Source of the DNA: Apostichopus japonicus
Taxonomy: Eukaryota; Echinodermata; Holothuroidea; Aspidochirotida; Stichopodidae
Length of the DNA stretch: 64,000 nucleotides
Direction of reading: 5' to 3'
Assembly (NCBI RefSeq): GCF_037975245.1
Contig: NC_092570.1
Coordinates: 6,055,001 to 6,119,000 of the forward strand
Shown piece after piece: positions 46,530-57,583 of the stretch (the first letter of the stretch is position 1; the number at the start of each line of letters is the position of its first letter). A program made the translations under genes and the position numbers. The notes under the pieces were generated by a model. That model searched no databases. It was not told where the DNA came from and worked only from the letters and a program-made list of their open reading frames with translations.

Positions 46530-47856
46530 TGTAATATTGTGACGAGCCCGGCTCCTCCGATAGTAATACTATATCGGGACTCGCGATAGAAAGGTACTGG
46601 GGGTTATCTTGGGGACAAACTAAAACGAATGACAGCGAATGACCGAATGACAATTGACTTTGTACAGGGTTAATTATCATTCGCGAATGACATCGAATGA
46701 CAGCGAATGACAACGAATGACAAGGAAGGACAGTGTTGAGTGGAGATAAAATGATTAACGGAGTGGAGTAAACTGCTGTTATTGGTTTTCTGCGCAAAAA
46801 TGATTGAGGAAAATCGCATGTTACGTGGTTGCAGGGTTTTGGTGTAATTTACTGAAACCACAGGGAAAGTATTTGTGTGAGAATGCGCTTGAGTGCTGTG
46901 CTTTTTACCTCTGTAGATATAGATATAGAAAGATAACTGAAGCCGTTTCAAGATTATAGTATTATTAGTCTCTAACAATTAATATCGGAAAATGACGTTA
47001 AATTTACTTTTTAAAATCAGACTTACAATTTCGCTTACTATAAGGTGCGTTTTTATATTGTCAGTACTTTACTAGATCTAGATACCCACGAAGTCTGAAC
47101 TTGTTGAAGCAAATGTCTGTGCTGTCATTCGTTTTAGTCAACGCAATTTTTTAGTGTGTACAACATATTGTCATTCGTTATGTGTAACGCAATTGTCATT
47201 CGTTTTAGTAACACCCTTATCTTGATGCCGTTTTTATGCTTCTTCAGGAGATGTCTCGAACGGGAGAAAACAATGAGTTCACAGGAAAACAATTTGACGA
47301 GATAGGATTTGATTAATGATTCGGTATAATTTCTTCTCTGTCGATTCTCTTCTCTAATTAAATAAAAATACAATGATTTGACTCCGTCAATTACGCAATT
47401 AGAAGGAGTGATGAAATGGTGACGAAGCAATGACGAAGAGACGAACTTATGACGGAGTGATAAACTTGCGGTCCCATGCCACCTTTTATACCTTACTTCT
47501 ATTAAATACCTCTGCGCATAATCAGAAGGCAGCCAATAACCTGACCATCCTGTGTTAACTTAACGATATCAAAATAAGTGCGCTGGCACTGATCTGCCCT
47601 GATTGGTTGGGAGTTTGGAAGTCCCTCCTTTTTCTATGGAAACTTCTATACCACGTGAGAGAACCTTCTCGAATTTTCCACAGACATAATGGAATCTATT
47701 TTGGGAAAAGGCCCTGTAACAAGATTCAATAAGATAGTTAAAACTTCTCGTGGGAAAACTGAATCCATGACCTAGATAAATATATAAGGGGCCTGTAAGG
47801 TGTCTCGATGGAGTTTTTCGGTAACATCAAAGAGATGGTATCACTATTTCATAACA
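46530..47856 (-). mobile_element. Gypsy element, 5' LTR (interrupted by a MITE)
   Basis: It matches the 3' LTR from end to end except for a 606-bp insertion plus 7-bp duplication at 46611-47223. It ends at 47856 next to the target-site copy ATAG (47857-47860). Long open frames within it have no meaning as protein. Confidence 0.93.
46611..47216. mobile_element. 606-bp MITE inside the 5' LTR
   Basis: The ends are GGGGACAAACTAAAACGAAT and, inward from the right, GGGTGTTACTAAAACGAATG. They share ACTAAAACGAATGACA. A 7-bp direct repeat TTATCTT flanks it (46604-46610, 47217-47223). GAATGACA motifs are repeated many times near both ends. The superfamily is uncertain. The 3' LTR has no such insertion, so it postdates the Gypsy element. 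Confidence 0.9.
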
Positions 47857-48069
47857 ATAGCAAGCACATTGCTGCAAGAAAACGGACAGTACCAGAGGAG
47901 ACCCCATATGATTTTAAACGAAGAATTGACGGAAAAGATCGAGGAAACCAACCAGAAGCTCTAGTGTATTGCCTGTTCAATTTATTATATGTGGGAAAAG
48001 AAACAATACCTTACTCGGCGTTACAACGGGTGCAGGACAAGCTGCAGCAGGCAGAGGCTTTCGATGGAG
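47857..48069 (+). pseudogene. Decayed multicopy-family gene, exon part right of Gypsy insertion
   Basis: After the ATAG duplication the frame reads SKHIAARKRTVPEETPYDF and on to LQRVQDKLQQAEAFDGG, followed by a GTAAGC donor at 48069. With only one copy of ATAG the reading joins the 38677 side in frame (FID then SKH). The Gypsy element therefore entered a coding exon of this gene. Confidence 0.65.
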
Positions 48070-48729
48070 GTAAGCCTAAGCATACTACACGACTCTACTT
48101 GTACTTCTGTGGCATAGTTGAAGTGTTAAGAGAAGTTGCATAATGCAAGATCACTAGCTCTTGAGGGATAGAATCCAAGTCAAAGGGCACAGTGTTGGAC
48201 CTGAACATAATATAATTAGTGGCATGGACATCTGATTTGTTTTGTTATAAGGTGGTAGGAACGGAAATTTGTTTCAAATTCTCCATGTGGGGCACTAGCC
48301 TAAGTGTTAAATACAGGCTTCATAGTTTTCTTACTGTGGCCATATTTGAATGATAGAGATATTATATTAGTTAGAAAAATAAGTGTAACAAAGGTGCAAT
48401 AAGGTTAGGTTTGCAAGGTCTTATGGTCAGCCTGTCTAGCTTTACCAAAATGAATAAGTATCTGTCTCCTTTATTATTAGTAACAGATATAATCTACCAT
48501 TGTATAATTTAAACCATAACATTAAGAGATAATGTACTGTACTGTCAAAAAAAAGCCTGTTTTAATTCTTTTTTGCATGACACTGGTTTGCAAAATTTGA
48601 ATGTGTCTTTGTTTGTCCATAGAAGATGAGCAGATCACATGGTATATAAATAAAATTGTCTTAGTTCTTATTTGTTCAAACTTACATTTTGATCAACAGA
48701 AAATGCAAAACAATTTGCTTCTTTTATTT

Positions 48730-48895
48730 CATTTTATTAAAGTATTTCTTCGACAAGCAGCAGAGCGGAAAAAAGATGAGCCCAGATTTTATGAATATTA
48801 GAGGAAAAGACCGTGTTGCCATTGAAGTGAGGTACCACTCTCTATGTTGAAGAAACTAGATACAATTCTTGACATGGACGGCATACAGATCTTGA
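48730..48895 (+). pseudogene. Decayed multicopy-family gene, internal exon remnant
   Basis: In a shifted frame the segment reads PDFMNIRGKDRVAIEVRYHS and LC, followed by KKLDTILDMDGIQILKG and a GTAAAG donor-like site. A 'GKD.VA.E..YH..C' box is typical of the same multicopy family. A stop and frame changes show decay. Confidence 0.5.
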
Positions 48896-49129
48896 AAGGT
48901 AAAGTACTCTCTTCGATGTGTGGTTCATTGAGTGTTCAGGGGTGGATCTAGGACTTTTGGAATAGGGGGGTCCTCCCCCAAGGAAAATTTAAAAATTCTC
49001 TAAACGCTTTAAGATGCAATATCAGGTTAATCTTTCCATTGAAATTATTAAAGTAATTTGCAACATATTTCTAGCTGAATTGTAATTATATTGGTACCCC
49101 ATCATAAAATGTGAGCTCAAAAATATCCA

Positions 49130-49536
49130 ATTTTATGGTGCAAGGTGTTCTGTTCATCTCCTACTCAGAGCAGAGTTTACCACCAACAAAAGATGCTTTG
49201 ATCCAGCATGTTAAGCGCTGCACCAACCAGGCTGCTATTCACAGTAGGGCATTGCAGCAAAGGATTGATGCACTCTCACCAGAGGGACATGGATGGAAAC
49301 TTGAAAATGATGACCTTATAATCACTTGGATGACGAAGCCACCTGACCCAGATGTTTTGCTTCAGTGTGTGTCAGCAGTAGCTGTAGAGTCGGCAAATGT
49401 CTTAAAGGAAGATGTTCCTGAATGAATGCACAACTACCGTGTACAGACCTATGTAAATATAGAAATTGCAGCAACTTCCAAGAAGATGTTGAGATTGTTG
49501 ATGCAGGGGAAGATGATTTGGAGGATGAACTGTGAT
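49130..49536 (+). pseudogene. Decayed multicopy-family gene, 3' exon with Cys cluster
   Basis: The open frame FISYSEQSLPPTKDALIQHV and then ALSPEGHGWKLENDDLIITW is the conserved 'PPT.DAL.QH...' and 'GW...' region of the family. After a frame shift at the GTGTGTGT stretch (about 49365), the reading is CVSSSCRVGKCLKGRCS, a TGA where a Cys is expected, and then PCTDLCKYRNCSN. This resembles half of a CXC (tesmin/TSO1-like) cysteine cluster. It ends at TGA 49533-49535, exactly at the hAT MITE boundary. Confidence 0.6.
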
Positions 49537-50496
49537 CAGGCTTGGGGCGATTACATCTGAATGTAATCGATTACGATTACGATTACTTGAGAATGTATGA
49601 TTACGATTACGATTACAGCCTAAAGTTGAAGTAATCGATTACGATTACATTGTTATGTAATCGTGATTACAATCATGATTACATTGTGGTTACTTGCAGA
49701 ATCCTCTGCATATCTGTTTAATATAACTCTCTGCCGGGAAATAGGGCAATGAAAAAGGGCAAAGGAAGGGCATTTACAGTATATACGGACAAAATTGTGG
49801 AAGTATATCTACAATTCCTACCAGGCATTACACATTTATGCCTTAACACGTTTAAGATGTGTAACCTATAAGTCCAGTAAAAAATACAATTTAAACAGAC
49901 AAAGAGTAAACAGACAAATACTAAAGTAAAACAAATGAAGATTTTCATGCAACACTATATTTTGTAAACTAATAATTTCTGCATAGCAGCAAAACTAAAA
50001 ACTCTTTTACATTATAACACCAAAATAAAACTAAACAGCTTTGAAATGGGGCATTCCACAGTACATGGGACATGGAAGGCCAAAGTAAAAGTAAATTATT
50101 TGCATCAAAAAGTGGTCAACTCTGGTAAAGCAAATTCTGATCCACCAAAATACTTAATTTGCAGTGATTTTTTTTTTGAACAGAATAATTCAGGTGATAA
50201 AAAATCCTTGAATATGGCGATCAAATCCCCAGTAATTTATGTTTATTGTGCTAGAGAATTCTAGAAGCAGGAACACTTCTTTGGTCACACTAAAAGCCAA
50301 TAGTAAGAATTAGTTTTAATCATTTCTACTAATTTTGCCCTTCTCATTCAAATTTCACTGTAATCATAAATGTAATACGATTACGATTACTTTGCCTTGT
50401 AATCGATTACGATTACTTTGTAATTTTCACAAAAGTAATCGACTACGATTACTTCAAAAAATGTAATCGATTACGATTACGATTACCCCAAGCCTG
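49537..50496. mobile_element. 960-bp hAT-type MITE with GATTAC-rich subtermini
   Basis: The ends CAGGCTTGGGG and (right) CCCCAAGCCTG are perfect inverted repeats, followed inward by many copies of TAATCGATTACGATTAC in both orientations. The 8-bp direct repeat ACTGTGAT flanks it (49529-49536, 50497-50504). This is diagnostic for hAT. No transposase is encoded. Confidence 0.95.
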
Positions 50497-50504
50497 ACTG
50501 TGAT

Positions 50505-51154
50505 GGTGTTAAATCTTAATATCTTAGTCTGAAATTTTAATCAAGTTTGAAGTTTGTGAAGAGGGTTAACTTTTTCAAAGTCATGTTGTCATTATTTTGT
50601 TCCCCAGAGTTTAAAGGAACCAGAAAACATGATCTTATTCATATATTCAATTTAGCTATTAGTAGTTTTACGTAGATTACCCTACCTACCAGACACCTTA
50701 TGATAAATATCCACATTTTCTTCAAATCACACTTTTTTTGCTGAGAGGGGAGGGGGAGGAGGGTGTTATGGGCATGCTTTACCTCTTGCATATTCACAAC
50801 TACATTTACTGATGACAATGACGCAAATACCGCGTCCTGAAACCAGTCAGAGGTTTATATACTGTTTTGGGGGAACCATCGCCCCTGACCCTGTTCCAAT
50901 ATCACGGTTCTTTATTGTTTTGCCTCCACCGGGATTCGAACCACGGGCCTCCCGCTCTGTACGCGGACACCCTAACCACTAGGCTATGGACGCTGATTGT
51001 ATGTCCAGAGGTTCGAAACCGGTAAGGAAGATCGTAATTCCACTGTAGGCGTTTGTCACCTATATCGAACAATACAACAGAAAAAATACTGTTTTTGTTG
51101 ACATATTTTGCCCTACTCTAGAGATCAAACATGATGCTATCCAATATATATATA

Positions 51155-51203
<49 letters not shown>

Positions 51204-51379
51204 CAATATAGATTAATAGCGTCCTCTAAAACATTCCACATCATAATAAAATCGTTCGATAATTTTCAATGACATCATATATGCCTATACATGTAAACTG
51301 AAAACAGGATTATTACCTTTAATTCTAAATAAAGAAGCCAAAACAAAGAATTAACAATGAACACTAATAATTAACAAAC
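50505..51379. other. Mostly unannotated; contains tRNA-like sequence and (TA)n
   Basis: Apart from the tRNA-like element and a (TA)n microsatellite at about 51143-51201, no feature is recognised. Confidence 0.5.
50922..50993 (-). tRNA. tRNA-like sequence (pseudo-tRNA or SINE head)
   Basis: On the minus strand an A box (TAGCCTAGTGGTTAGGGTG) and a B box (GGTTCGAATCC) are spaced as in a tRNA. The 7-bp acceptor arms pair except for one G-G mismatch. A 5-bp anticodon stem encloses the loop GTACAGA, which would give the unusual anticodon ACA. The mismatches in acceptor and T arms and the lack of a downstream T run argue for a tRNA-derived repeat or a dead gene. Confidence 0.55.
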
Positions 51380-51535
51380 CTGGTTAGTTTCGATAATTTT
51401 CCGTAGTTGAAGATCCTCCGTTTTGCTATTTTCCCATTGCTCTATATCTACTGTATCGTTCGGTAAAGATTCTGGATCGACACAAACCGTCATCCAAATT
51501 AAACCACAAAAAACATAGAATCTCAGTTTCTCCAT
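51380..51535 (-). CDS. Candidate first exon of a secreted protein (possibly collagen C4-like)
   Basis: The frame MEKLRFYVFCGLIWMTVCVD has a hydrophobic signal-peptide core. It continues acidic and polar to LRKIIETNQ, followed by a GTTTGT donor in phase 0 (156 bp, 52 codons). ATATATAG-rich sequence lies 20-40 bp upstream. An N-terminal signal plus coiled-coil-like segment would suit a short-chain collagen C4-like protein, whose terminal exon lies on the same strand at 35080-35546. The link is inference, because no connecting exons are found. Confidence 0.4.
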
Positions 51536-53042
51536 ATATTTGGTTAAGATTCGCGGATATATAGCCTATATATAATTCAAAATGACAACGACTCTGCTAA
51601 GATATTACTGCAAAATGATTAGACGCTTCAAGAAACTTGGATAAAAAAGTATTATTTAATGTTGACACCGCCAACCCTTCGGTACCGTTATTCTGTAGTG
51701 CAAACATCCTGTAATCACTTCTGGGAATAACTCAAATTAAAGCTGAATAGCATCCTGTTAAATAATAATTTCCACAAGGATCAATACCATGTTATCATTT
51801 GACCTTATCATAAGTGAGCTGTTTTAACTGTTAGCGAAATCCTTTTCAATGATAAAACAAATACAAAGGGATTTCATATTTTGTCGATAATTCCGCTAAA
51901 TGGATGGAATAATCCACGAAAGTAACTAGACTTGATAAAGTCTTTGTAAGATCGTTCCTCTAAGATTGTCTTAAAGCTATTGAAGACTCGCACCAAACCG
52001 CGTGCGGACTTCTGAAAAAGTTAACTTTCTGTTGCTTGCAAGTGACGTTTTGTTCGTGTCGCTACAAAATGCAGACAGTAATGAAACGTGGTACCTTATG
52101 ATCTTTAGCTGGACCTGAGATGTCCATCGCTGTATCGTTTTTACACTGTGCTGTGGGTATTGACCGCAGCTGTATGTACTGACTGTACACTACCGTAGTG
52201 TCTTATTACCGACGGTAGCAAGCTGTGTGTGTATTTTCCGGGATCGATGGTGCATGGTGTCTAACACTTCTGTTACACCTCATTCGAAACTAGGTCAGAT
52301 TACCGGCATTAGACGTTTCTTTTTGAGCGAGTCTTCACACCCTTAGCCTAAGCCATTTGGGGGCGCTGTTCATCACTGGTATCCAGAGCCGCTTGAAATA
52401 ATCAAAAAACAACTATTGTACTATATACTTTAATCACGTGTTCTGCAAATCCTTTTCGTTCAGCTTTTTTGAAAGCTTCTGAAATATATTATCGTTACTT
52501 TACAAATACTTGTCTTTGTATGAAAGTCACTCTCTATTCCAATAAAGATCGACGAAATCTTATTTGCCTTTTTTTTTGTGGATAAAAGCTACAGAGTGAA
52601 CAACAGCCCATGAAGATTGACATAAGTCAAGAACTAATATAGGCTGTGAGGCATTGTAAGAGAAATCCACATGGGCCAATCAGTAATCAGTGGTTCACAT
52701 CAGCACTTAGGAACTAACGACGGTTGGGGGGGGGGGGGGTCGCTGACCTTCTCACACAAGAAGCACACCTAAGCGGTGCGGTAGGAGGTGTGCACCACAC
52801 ATGACCTAAACTGAAAGCATCATCCGGAGATTCAGAACAGTTCGGACATCCAGATGGCAGATGAACACCTCTCGGTCAAGGATTGGGTGATCAGTGCCTA
52901 CAAAATACACCACCCACACCCCCTATATAGTTCATTGTTGGTATTCGCCTTTGTTGTTCATTACATCCTTTCTTTTTGTTTTCTGAGTGACTTTTTGTGG
53001 ACTAAAGTAGTAGTTGACATTATTTTAATTATTATCTGGTAA

Positions 53043-53220
53043 ATCCGGCTACTTTTATAAATATATAAAAACCTAGGCCTATATATTTATACAGGTATAC
53101 TTTCATAAATATATAAACACCTAGGCCTAAATATACTTTGAAAAGTATACTTTTATAAATATATAAATACCTCGGCCTATATATACTTTTATTAAATATA
53201 TAATTACCTATTTATACTTT
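53043..53220. repeat. AT-rich tandem array, about 55-bp unit
   Basis: Three to four diverged units of the form CTTTTATAAATATATAAA plus ACCTAGGCCTATATAT. A simple local duplication. Confidence 0.8.
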
Positions 53221-54256
53221 TACACTATGAATTACATATATCAACGACTGCCCAAACGGGGGCGCTATTAACTTTCGCTTAGCCACCACATATACCACCA
53301 CAAAAGGGTGCGATCGGTGCATACTATACTACTGCTATCAATGTTCTCTTCGTTCAGATTTCCATCATTATGCAACTTGTTTGAATGACTATTATATCCA
53401 GGAGAAAAGACTTGTAAATTATAGAGAAAACAAAGTCACTTTCAGCACAGTTGACAGGATGACATAACTATATATAGGCCTACTGTTGCCAGATAAATTC
53501 ATAAAACATCACCAGATTTGAAAAATTATATCTTCGCCATACAGAAAGCTAAGAGGAAATGGGTTTTAATTAATGATGCAGAAATTTCCAACAAGTTTGT
53601 CAAAGTAATCAACTTCGGCCACCGAAAGGTCCCTTTAATCTATTAACTTGCTTAATGAATGTAACCAGGATTTAATTAGGAAAACTTGATCAGAGCAATA
53701 AATAACAAACTTCTTTGTCTCTGGGCTTAATCCTTGCAAAAGGCGTCAAATGCGCAGGTTACTTAATGATAACGATCAACTTATGACTTATGTTGTTTGA
53801 AAAGAAGGAAATAATTAACTAAAATCTTCAGTATAGGCTTGACTTGTACATAGATGGAATAATAATAACAATAAAACATGTCGGATATCGATGAAAGCCT
53901 ATCTATACATTATGTTATTACAAATTAATCACTTTTATTTGCATGGCCCCAGTTGGCTTTCGTAGATTTCAAACCATATATGAGGAAAGTTTGGTAAACT
54001 ATATAATTTACTTACTTAATTAATTAATTAATTTAATTTTATATAGTTGAATCTGCATGGGAGATCTCACCGACGCCCTTCATCGGGTCGCAACCTCCAC
54101 TGATGACGCAGCTGGACCTCTACAAAACGAAGGAAACGAATCACGCAAGAACACAAGAACAATAACGTAAACAGTTATTGGAATGAACAAAATTATGATC
54201 CATCTGCAATGAATAAATATTTACAATTTTTGAAAGTTAGGGATTATGACACACTG

Positions 54257-54366
54257 TGTGGGTGAGGGGAGGAGGGGAGGAGCGGAGGAGCGGAGGAGGG
54301 GAGAAGGGGAAGAGGGAAGATGGGAGGAGGGGAGGAGGGGAGGAGCGGAGGCGGGGAGGAGGGCGG
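54257..54366. repeat. GGAGGAGGGGAGG polypurine tract
   Basis: About 110 bp of almost pure G/A in GGAGGAGGGG-type units, about 370 bp upstream of the cyclase start codon. Runs of three to four G could form quadruplex structures. A regulatory role is speculation. Confidence 0.8.
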
Positions 54367-54731
54367 CGACCCTAACAGACCTCCACATGGACCCGTCATT
54401 TCGTTGACCTATGACAATTTTACACTCTTTTAAATTACGTATAGCGTTAGACTTGTTATTTGCAAACACTATAACCACTGCAGTCTGTTTAATATAAAGT
54501 GTAAGTTTGGTAATTCTTTTACGTCATCGGCCTGCTCAATGCTTATTGGATGGAACTAACATTTGCCCGTTGCCCGATTGGTTTAGAGATCGATCTTTTT
54601 TATTACGTCATCATGCTTACATTAGGCCACGATTCAAAACACCTATTTTAGAGATCCCATTCGACACACAGTTATCAATTGGTATCAGACTATCTTTGTA
54701 GTTATATCGGAAAGAAATTCCTTTGTAAAAA

Positions 54732-54922
54732 ATGGTTTCACTTTTGAAAGAGTGTCTTGTCATCCTGTTGGCAGTGCTTTCAGTTGTCCAAGCTGATAAA
54801 TTAAGTCTCAAACCCTACACAAGAGACGCGGTAGCTTACGAAGATGGTACAACCGTCAATTTTGAAGATATTTTCAACGGAAGATGTTATGAGTTTGGTT
54901 GCCTATCGTGTCTAGGAGAAAA
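54732..54922 (+). CDS. ADP-ribosyl cyclase (CD38/BST1 family), exon 1
   Basis: The start ATG opens a signal peptide (MVSLLKECLVILLAVLSVVQ, cleavage likely after the next Ala). It is followed by the N-terminal lobe with FNGRCYEFGCLS, whose first Cys matches the first CD38 disulphide. The donor GTAAGT follows in phase 2. The full gene has seven exons (54732-62110), 906 coding bases, 301 residues, about the size of human CD38 (300). Family role: conversion of NAD+ to cyclic ADP-ribose (and NADP+ to NAADP), calcium-mobilising messengers. Lacking an N-terminal anchor after the signal and any long hydrophobic C-terminus, it is predicted to be secreted or luminal. Confidence 0.93.
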
Positions 54923-55447
54923 GTAAGTTCTCTGAAAATTTTATTTTTGGTGGGTTTTTTTTCAAGTGTACAGCTCTTACTTTTGGTCGACAAAAATTTT
55001 ACCGAGCCTCGAATGTGATGAAACTTAAACATTTTCTCGTTTTTCATATCAAAAGCGGGTAAATTAACGAGTAATTATTATCAGTGACCTACACTGGGAA
55101 GGAGAGGGTAGGGAGGGGCATGGAGAGAGGGAGGGAGGGGGAGGGGGAGAAGGGAAGGGTTGGAGAGAGTAATCCAGGGGGAAGGATGGCAAGTTCATAA
55201 TAATATTCACTTTGAACAAAGTCAAATAAGATCTGACGTTTGAAATATAACAAGAGTACACGAGGGAGTGCGAACATCCCCTGCCGAACTTCTACCCATC
55301 TGATTCAACGTTGTAGTCTTTCATTGAACTAAATGTTTGTAATGATACCGACAAGGCCTTCCAAACGAAAAAATAACATATCATGTAGAAGCTGGTCAAC
55401 CTTATCAGGATCTATTTTACTCCTAATTTTTGTTCACCCCTTTACAG
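54923..55447 (+). other. Cyclase intron 1
   Basis: GT-AG intron with a G-rich tract at about 55094-55186 (GGGAGGGAGGGGGAGGGGG-type runs) that could fold as quadruplex on the plus strand. Confidence 0.85.
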
Positions 55448-55577
55448 ACCCCTCACCTGTGATACAATCTTTTCATCATTTCTCGATGGTGTCTTATCAG
55501 ACCCTGTCTGTGCCCTTGAGGATACTGCATACGATTCCTTCTTAAAACTGGTAGCCCCGGATCTGCCAGTTGATACG
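55448..55577 (+). CDS. ADP-ribosyl cyclase, exon 2
   Basis: Acceptor TTTACAG, donor GTAAGA, exit phase 0. It reads PLTCDTIFSSFLDGVLSDPV, then CALEDTAYDSFLKLVAPDLP, equivalent to CD38 'VDCQSVWDAFKGAF...PCNITEEDYQPLMKLG'. The Cys in TCDT and PVCA match the CD38 disulphide partners C82 and C99. Just after, the CD38 'VPC' (C119) position is Val (LPVDT). Confidence 0.93.
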
Positions 55578-56131
55578 GTAAGAGAACTCGGCGTAATGTG
55601 AAATCAAAGATGTTTAAATATGCGACTACTTATTACTAATGCATTGATTTTCCATACGGAATTAATCTACATATGCCGTACGCAACACAATGATATGTGT
55701 TGCTTGAATTACATACTGCATGGTTGTTAAGACGTAGGCATATAGATATGGGCGTCGATGTGTCATGTGTGGTTGGGATGGAGTGGGTTGAAGTGGGGTG
55801 AGGTGGAGTGGGGGAACATGCCATCACCTTAGTTATGTAGTAACTATATACACTAACGTATAGTAGTCTCCTTCTTTTAGTGGTTTTGGAGCCCTTAATG
55901 GAAGGGGTCACTGCAGACGTTTTGCCATCTCTTCTGGCTGCAGATTAAATCATAAATATATGTATTTGTTTCTTAACTTCATGTGTTTAACATTTCCCCC
56001 ACTTGGTATACAGTATTTGCTGTTACGTCTTATGTTTAGTTTGCTTTTCAATCTTAAGACTCAAAAAATGTATGACTATAAAGAATTTTGAGTATTCATT
56101 TTGCTTTTGGCTCGTAATTTGCCCAATCTAG
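55578..56131 (+). other. Cyclase intron 2
   Basis: GT-AG intron with no bounded element recognised. Confidence 0.85.
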
Positions 56132-56356
56132 ACAACATTTTGGTCTGGTACGTATGAGATTGCTCATCAGCTGAGCGCCACATCTGGTCTGTATTATACG
56201 ATGGAGGACACATTCATGGGCTACTTAGTGAATAGTCTAAACTGGTGTGGTAATGACGATCAAACAGACTTCGATTACGAAGATTGTCGTGCATGGGACT
56301 ACGATGATTGCTACGGGCAGGCTACTAGTGTCTTCTGGAACAAAGCCTCTGCGTTG
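56132..56356 (+). CDS. ADP-ribosyl cyclase, exon 3 (active-site core)
   Basis: Acceptor CAATCTAG, donor GTATGT, 225 bp, phase 0 in and out. TTFWSGTYEIAHQL carries the Trp equivalent to CD38 W125. YTMEDTFMGYLVNSLNWCG carries the Glu-Asp pair of the 'TLEDT' motif (E146/D147) and the conserved WCG. ATSVFWNKASAL carries W189. The Cys at CRAW and DCYG correspond to C173 and C180 of CD38. Confidence 0.94.
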
Positions 56357-57320
56357 GTATGTATTGTTTTTTGTTATGTAAATGACACGCTCACAAACAA
56401 ACGAAAACAAATACAAAATCGTTCAAGAAATTAGAGTCATTCTAAAACGGAACACCATGGAAGACATTGCCACTGTCACCAAGTTTTGAGCTCCACCCAC
56501 CCCCCCCCCCCCTCCCCCGTCAACCCACCCCCAATTATGGATAAGGTCGTGTGATTGTAACCATATCATGCTTGCATAGTTGCTTATAAGTATACGGTAG
56601 GCCAAAGAGGATACAAATGGTTAAGATATATTGCCTATATATACCAGCACAAATTCGAATGTAAATATGCCGACGATTGATGTAATGCCCTCGTATGTAT
56701 TCTTAGCCGATTTGCATGAGTGAATTCATGCTTTTGTATTAACGAGTCATATTTCAATGTGGAAATAATTGCATAATTTATCTTCCCGTATCGTTCTTGC
56801 CGTTTTAAATGGAAACTATATATCACGCAATATTTGTAGGGATGTACATTTATCACATATACCACGTCAAATTTAAAACTTTTTTGTCGTTCCGGTAACT
56901 TTAGACAGGCTATAAGGAAGAGTTGATTCCTTGGTGGATTTCGTTTTGAATCGGGGTTTATAGTAAAGGTTGAAAGTAATACCATACTTTCAAATTAATA
57001 TTTTTCACACATCTCGAATTATATGAAGAATATTTGAGCGATCTTTCTTTACCTCTATGCAGATTCGGAACGAGTTCCAACGTTTGTATGTTTTTGTGCT
57101 GGTAGAAAACAAAAACTATGATTGATTTATTGATTTTTTGTTTGCTTTGGTGTTGAGTGCTTTTAAATACTTTATGTTCTTACAAATGTGTTATAAAGTC
57201 TTACGTGTGAGATAATTATTAAAGAGCGAAAGCTTTCTTTTTAAAACGAAATGTTGATAGTACAAGGCCGATTACAGTATAGTACACTCGTTTTGGGAAC
57301 ATAAACTCCACCCCGCCCGG

Positions 57321-57409
<89 letters not shown>

Positions 57410-57506
57410 AATTTGCTGTGCGGGGTGGAGGGGTTGTGGTAAAGTTTAATATGTTCCCAAAATATATATATATATATAAAATATGACCTTATTGTTATTT
57501 CTGCAG
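56357..57506 (+). other. Cyclase intron 3
   Basis: GT-AG intron of 1.15 kb. It contains a C run near 56502, and near its 3' end a hairpin whose arms flank an 83-bp (TA)n tract. Confidence 0.85.
57291..57462. repeat. Inverted repeat around (TA)n in intron 3
   Basis: Left arm TTTTGGGAACATA plus CTCCACCCCGC (57291-57324) is complementary to the right arm GCGGGGTGGAG plus TATGTTCCCAAAA (57411-57462). (TA)n fills 57325-57407. It is probably a small palindromic MITE whose centre expanded as a microsatellite. Confidence 0.85.
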
Positions 57507-57583
57507 ATGGCAGCCCAAGCTAGGGGTTCGGTGACCGTTATTCTGAACGGAGACGCTACCACTGGTGCCTTTAGGAATTCTAG
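57507..57583 (+). CDS. ADP-ribosyl cyclase, exon 4
   Basis: Acceptor TTCTGCAG, donor GTACAA (a weaker donor), exit phase 2. [20 protein letters not shown] aligns without gaps to CD38 'FAEAACDVVHVMLNGS'. The CD38 C201 position is Arg here. Confidence 0.9.

Larger units (their letters stand above)
51536..54731. other. Intergenic; no gene recognised
   Basis: About 3.2 kb with G run (52726-52739), a small AT-rich tandem array (53043-53220) and a GA-rich tract (54257-54366). A 62-codon frame at 52854 has hydrophobic residues but no family signature. A TATAAAG box at about 54493 lies 240 bp before the cyclase ATG and could be part of its promoter. Confidence 0.5.

Noticed and set aside
47134-47430. 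98-codon minus frame, also seen at 38720-38968
   Set aside because: It lies in the LTR and is shared by both LTRs; it has no domain and no splice evidence.
52854-53042. 62-codon frame with a hydrophobic C-terminus
   Set aside because: Single short frame, no family resemblance, no splice sites or polyadenylation signal nearby.
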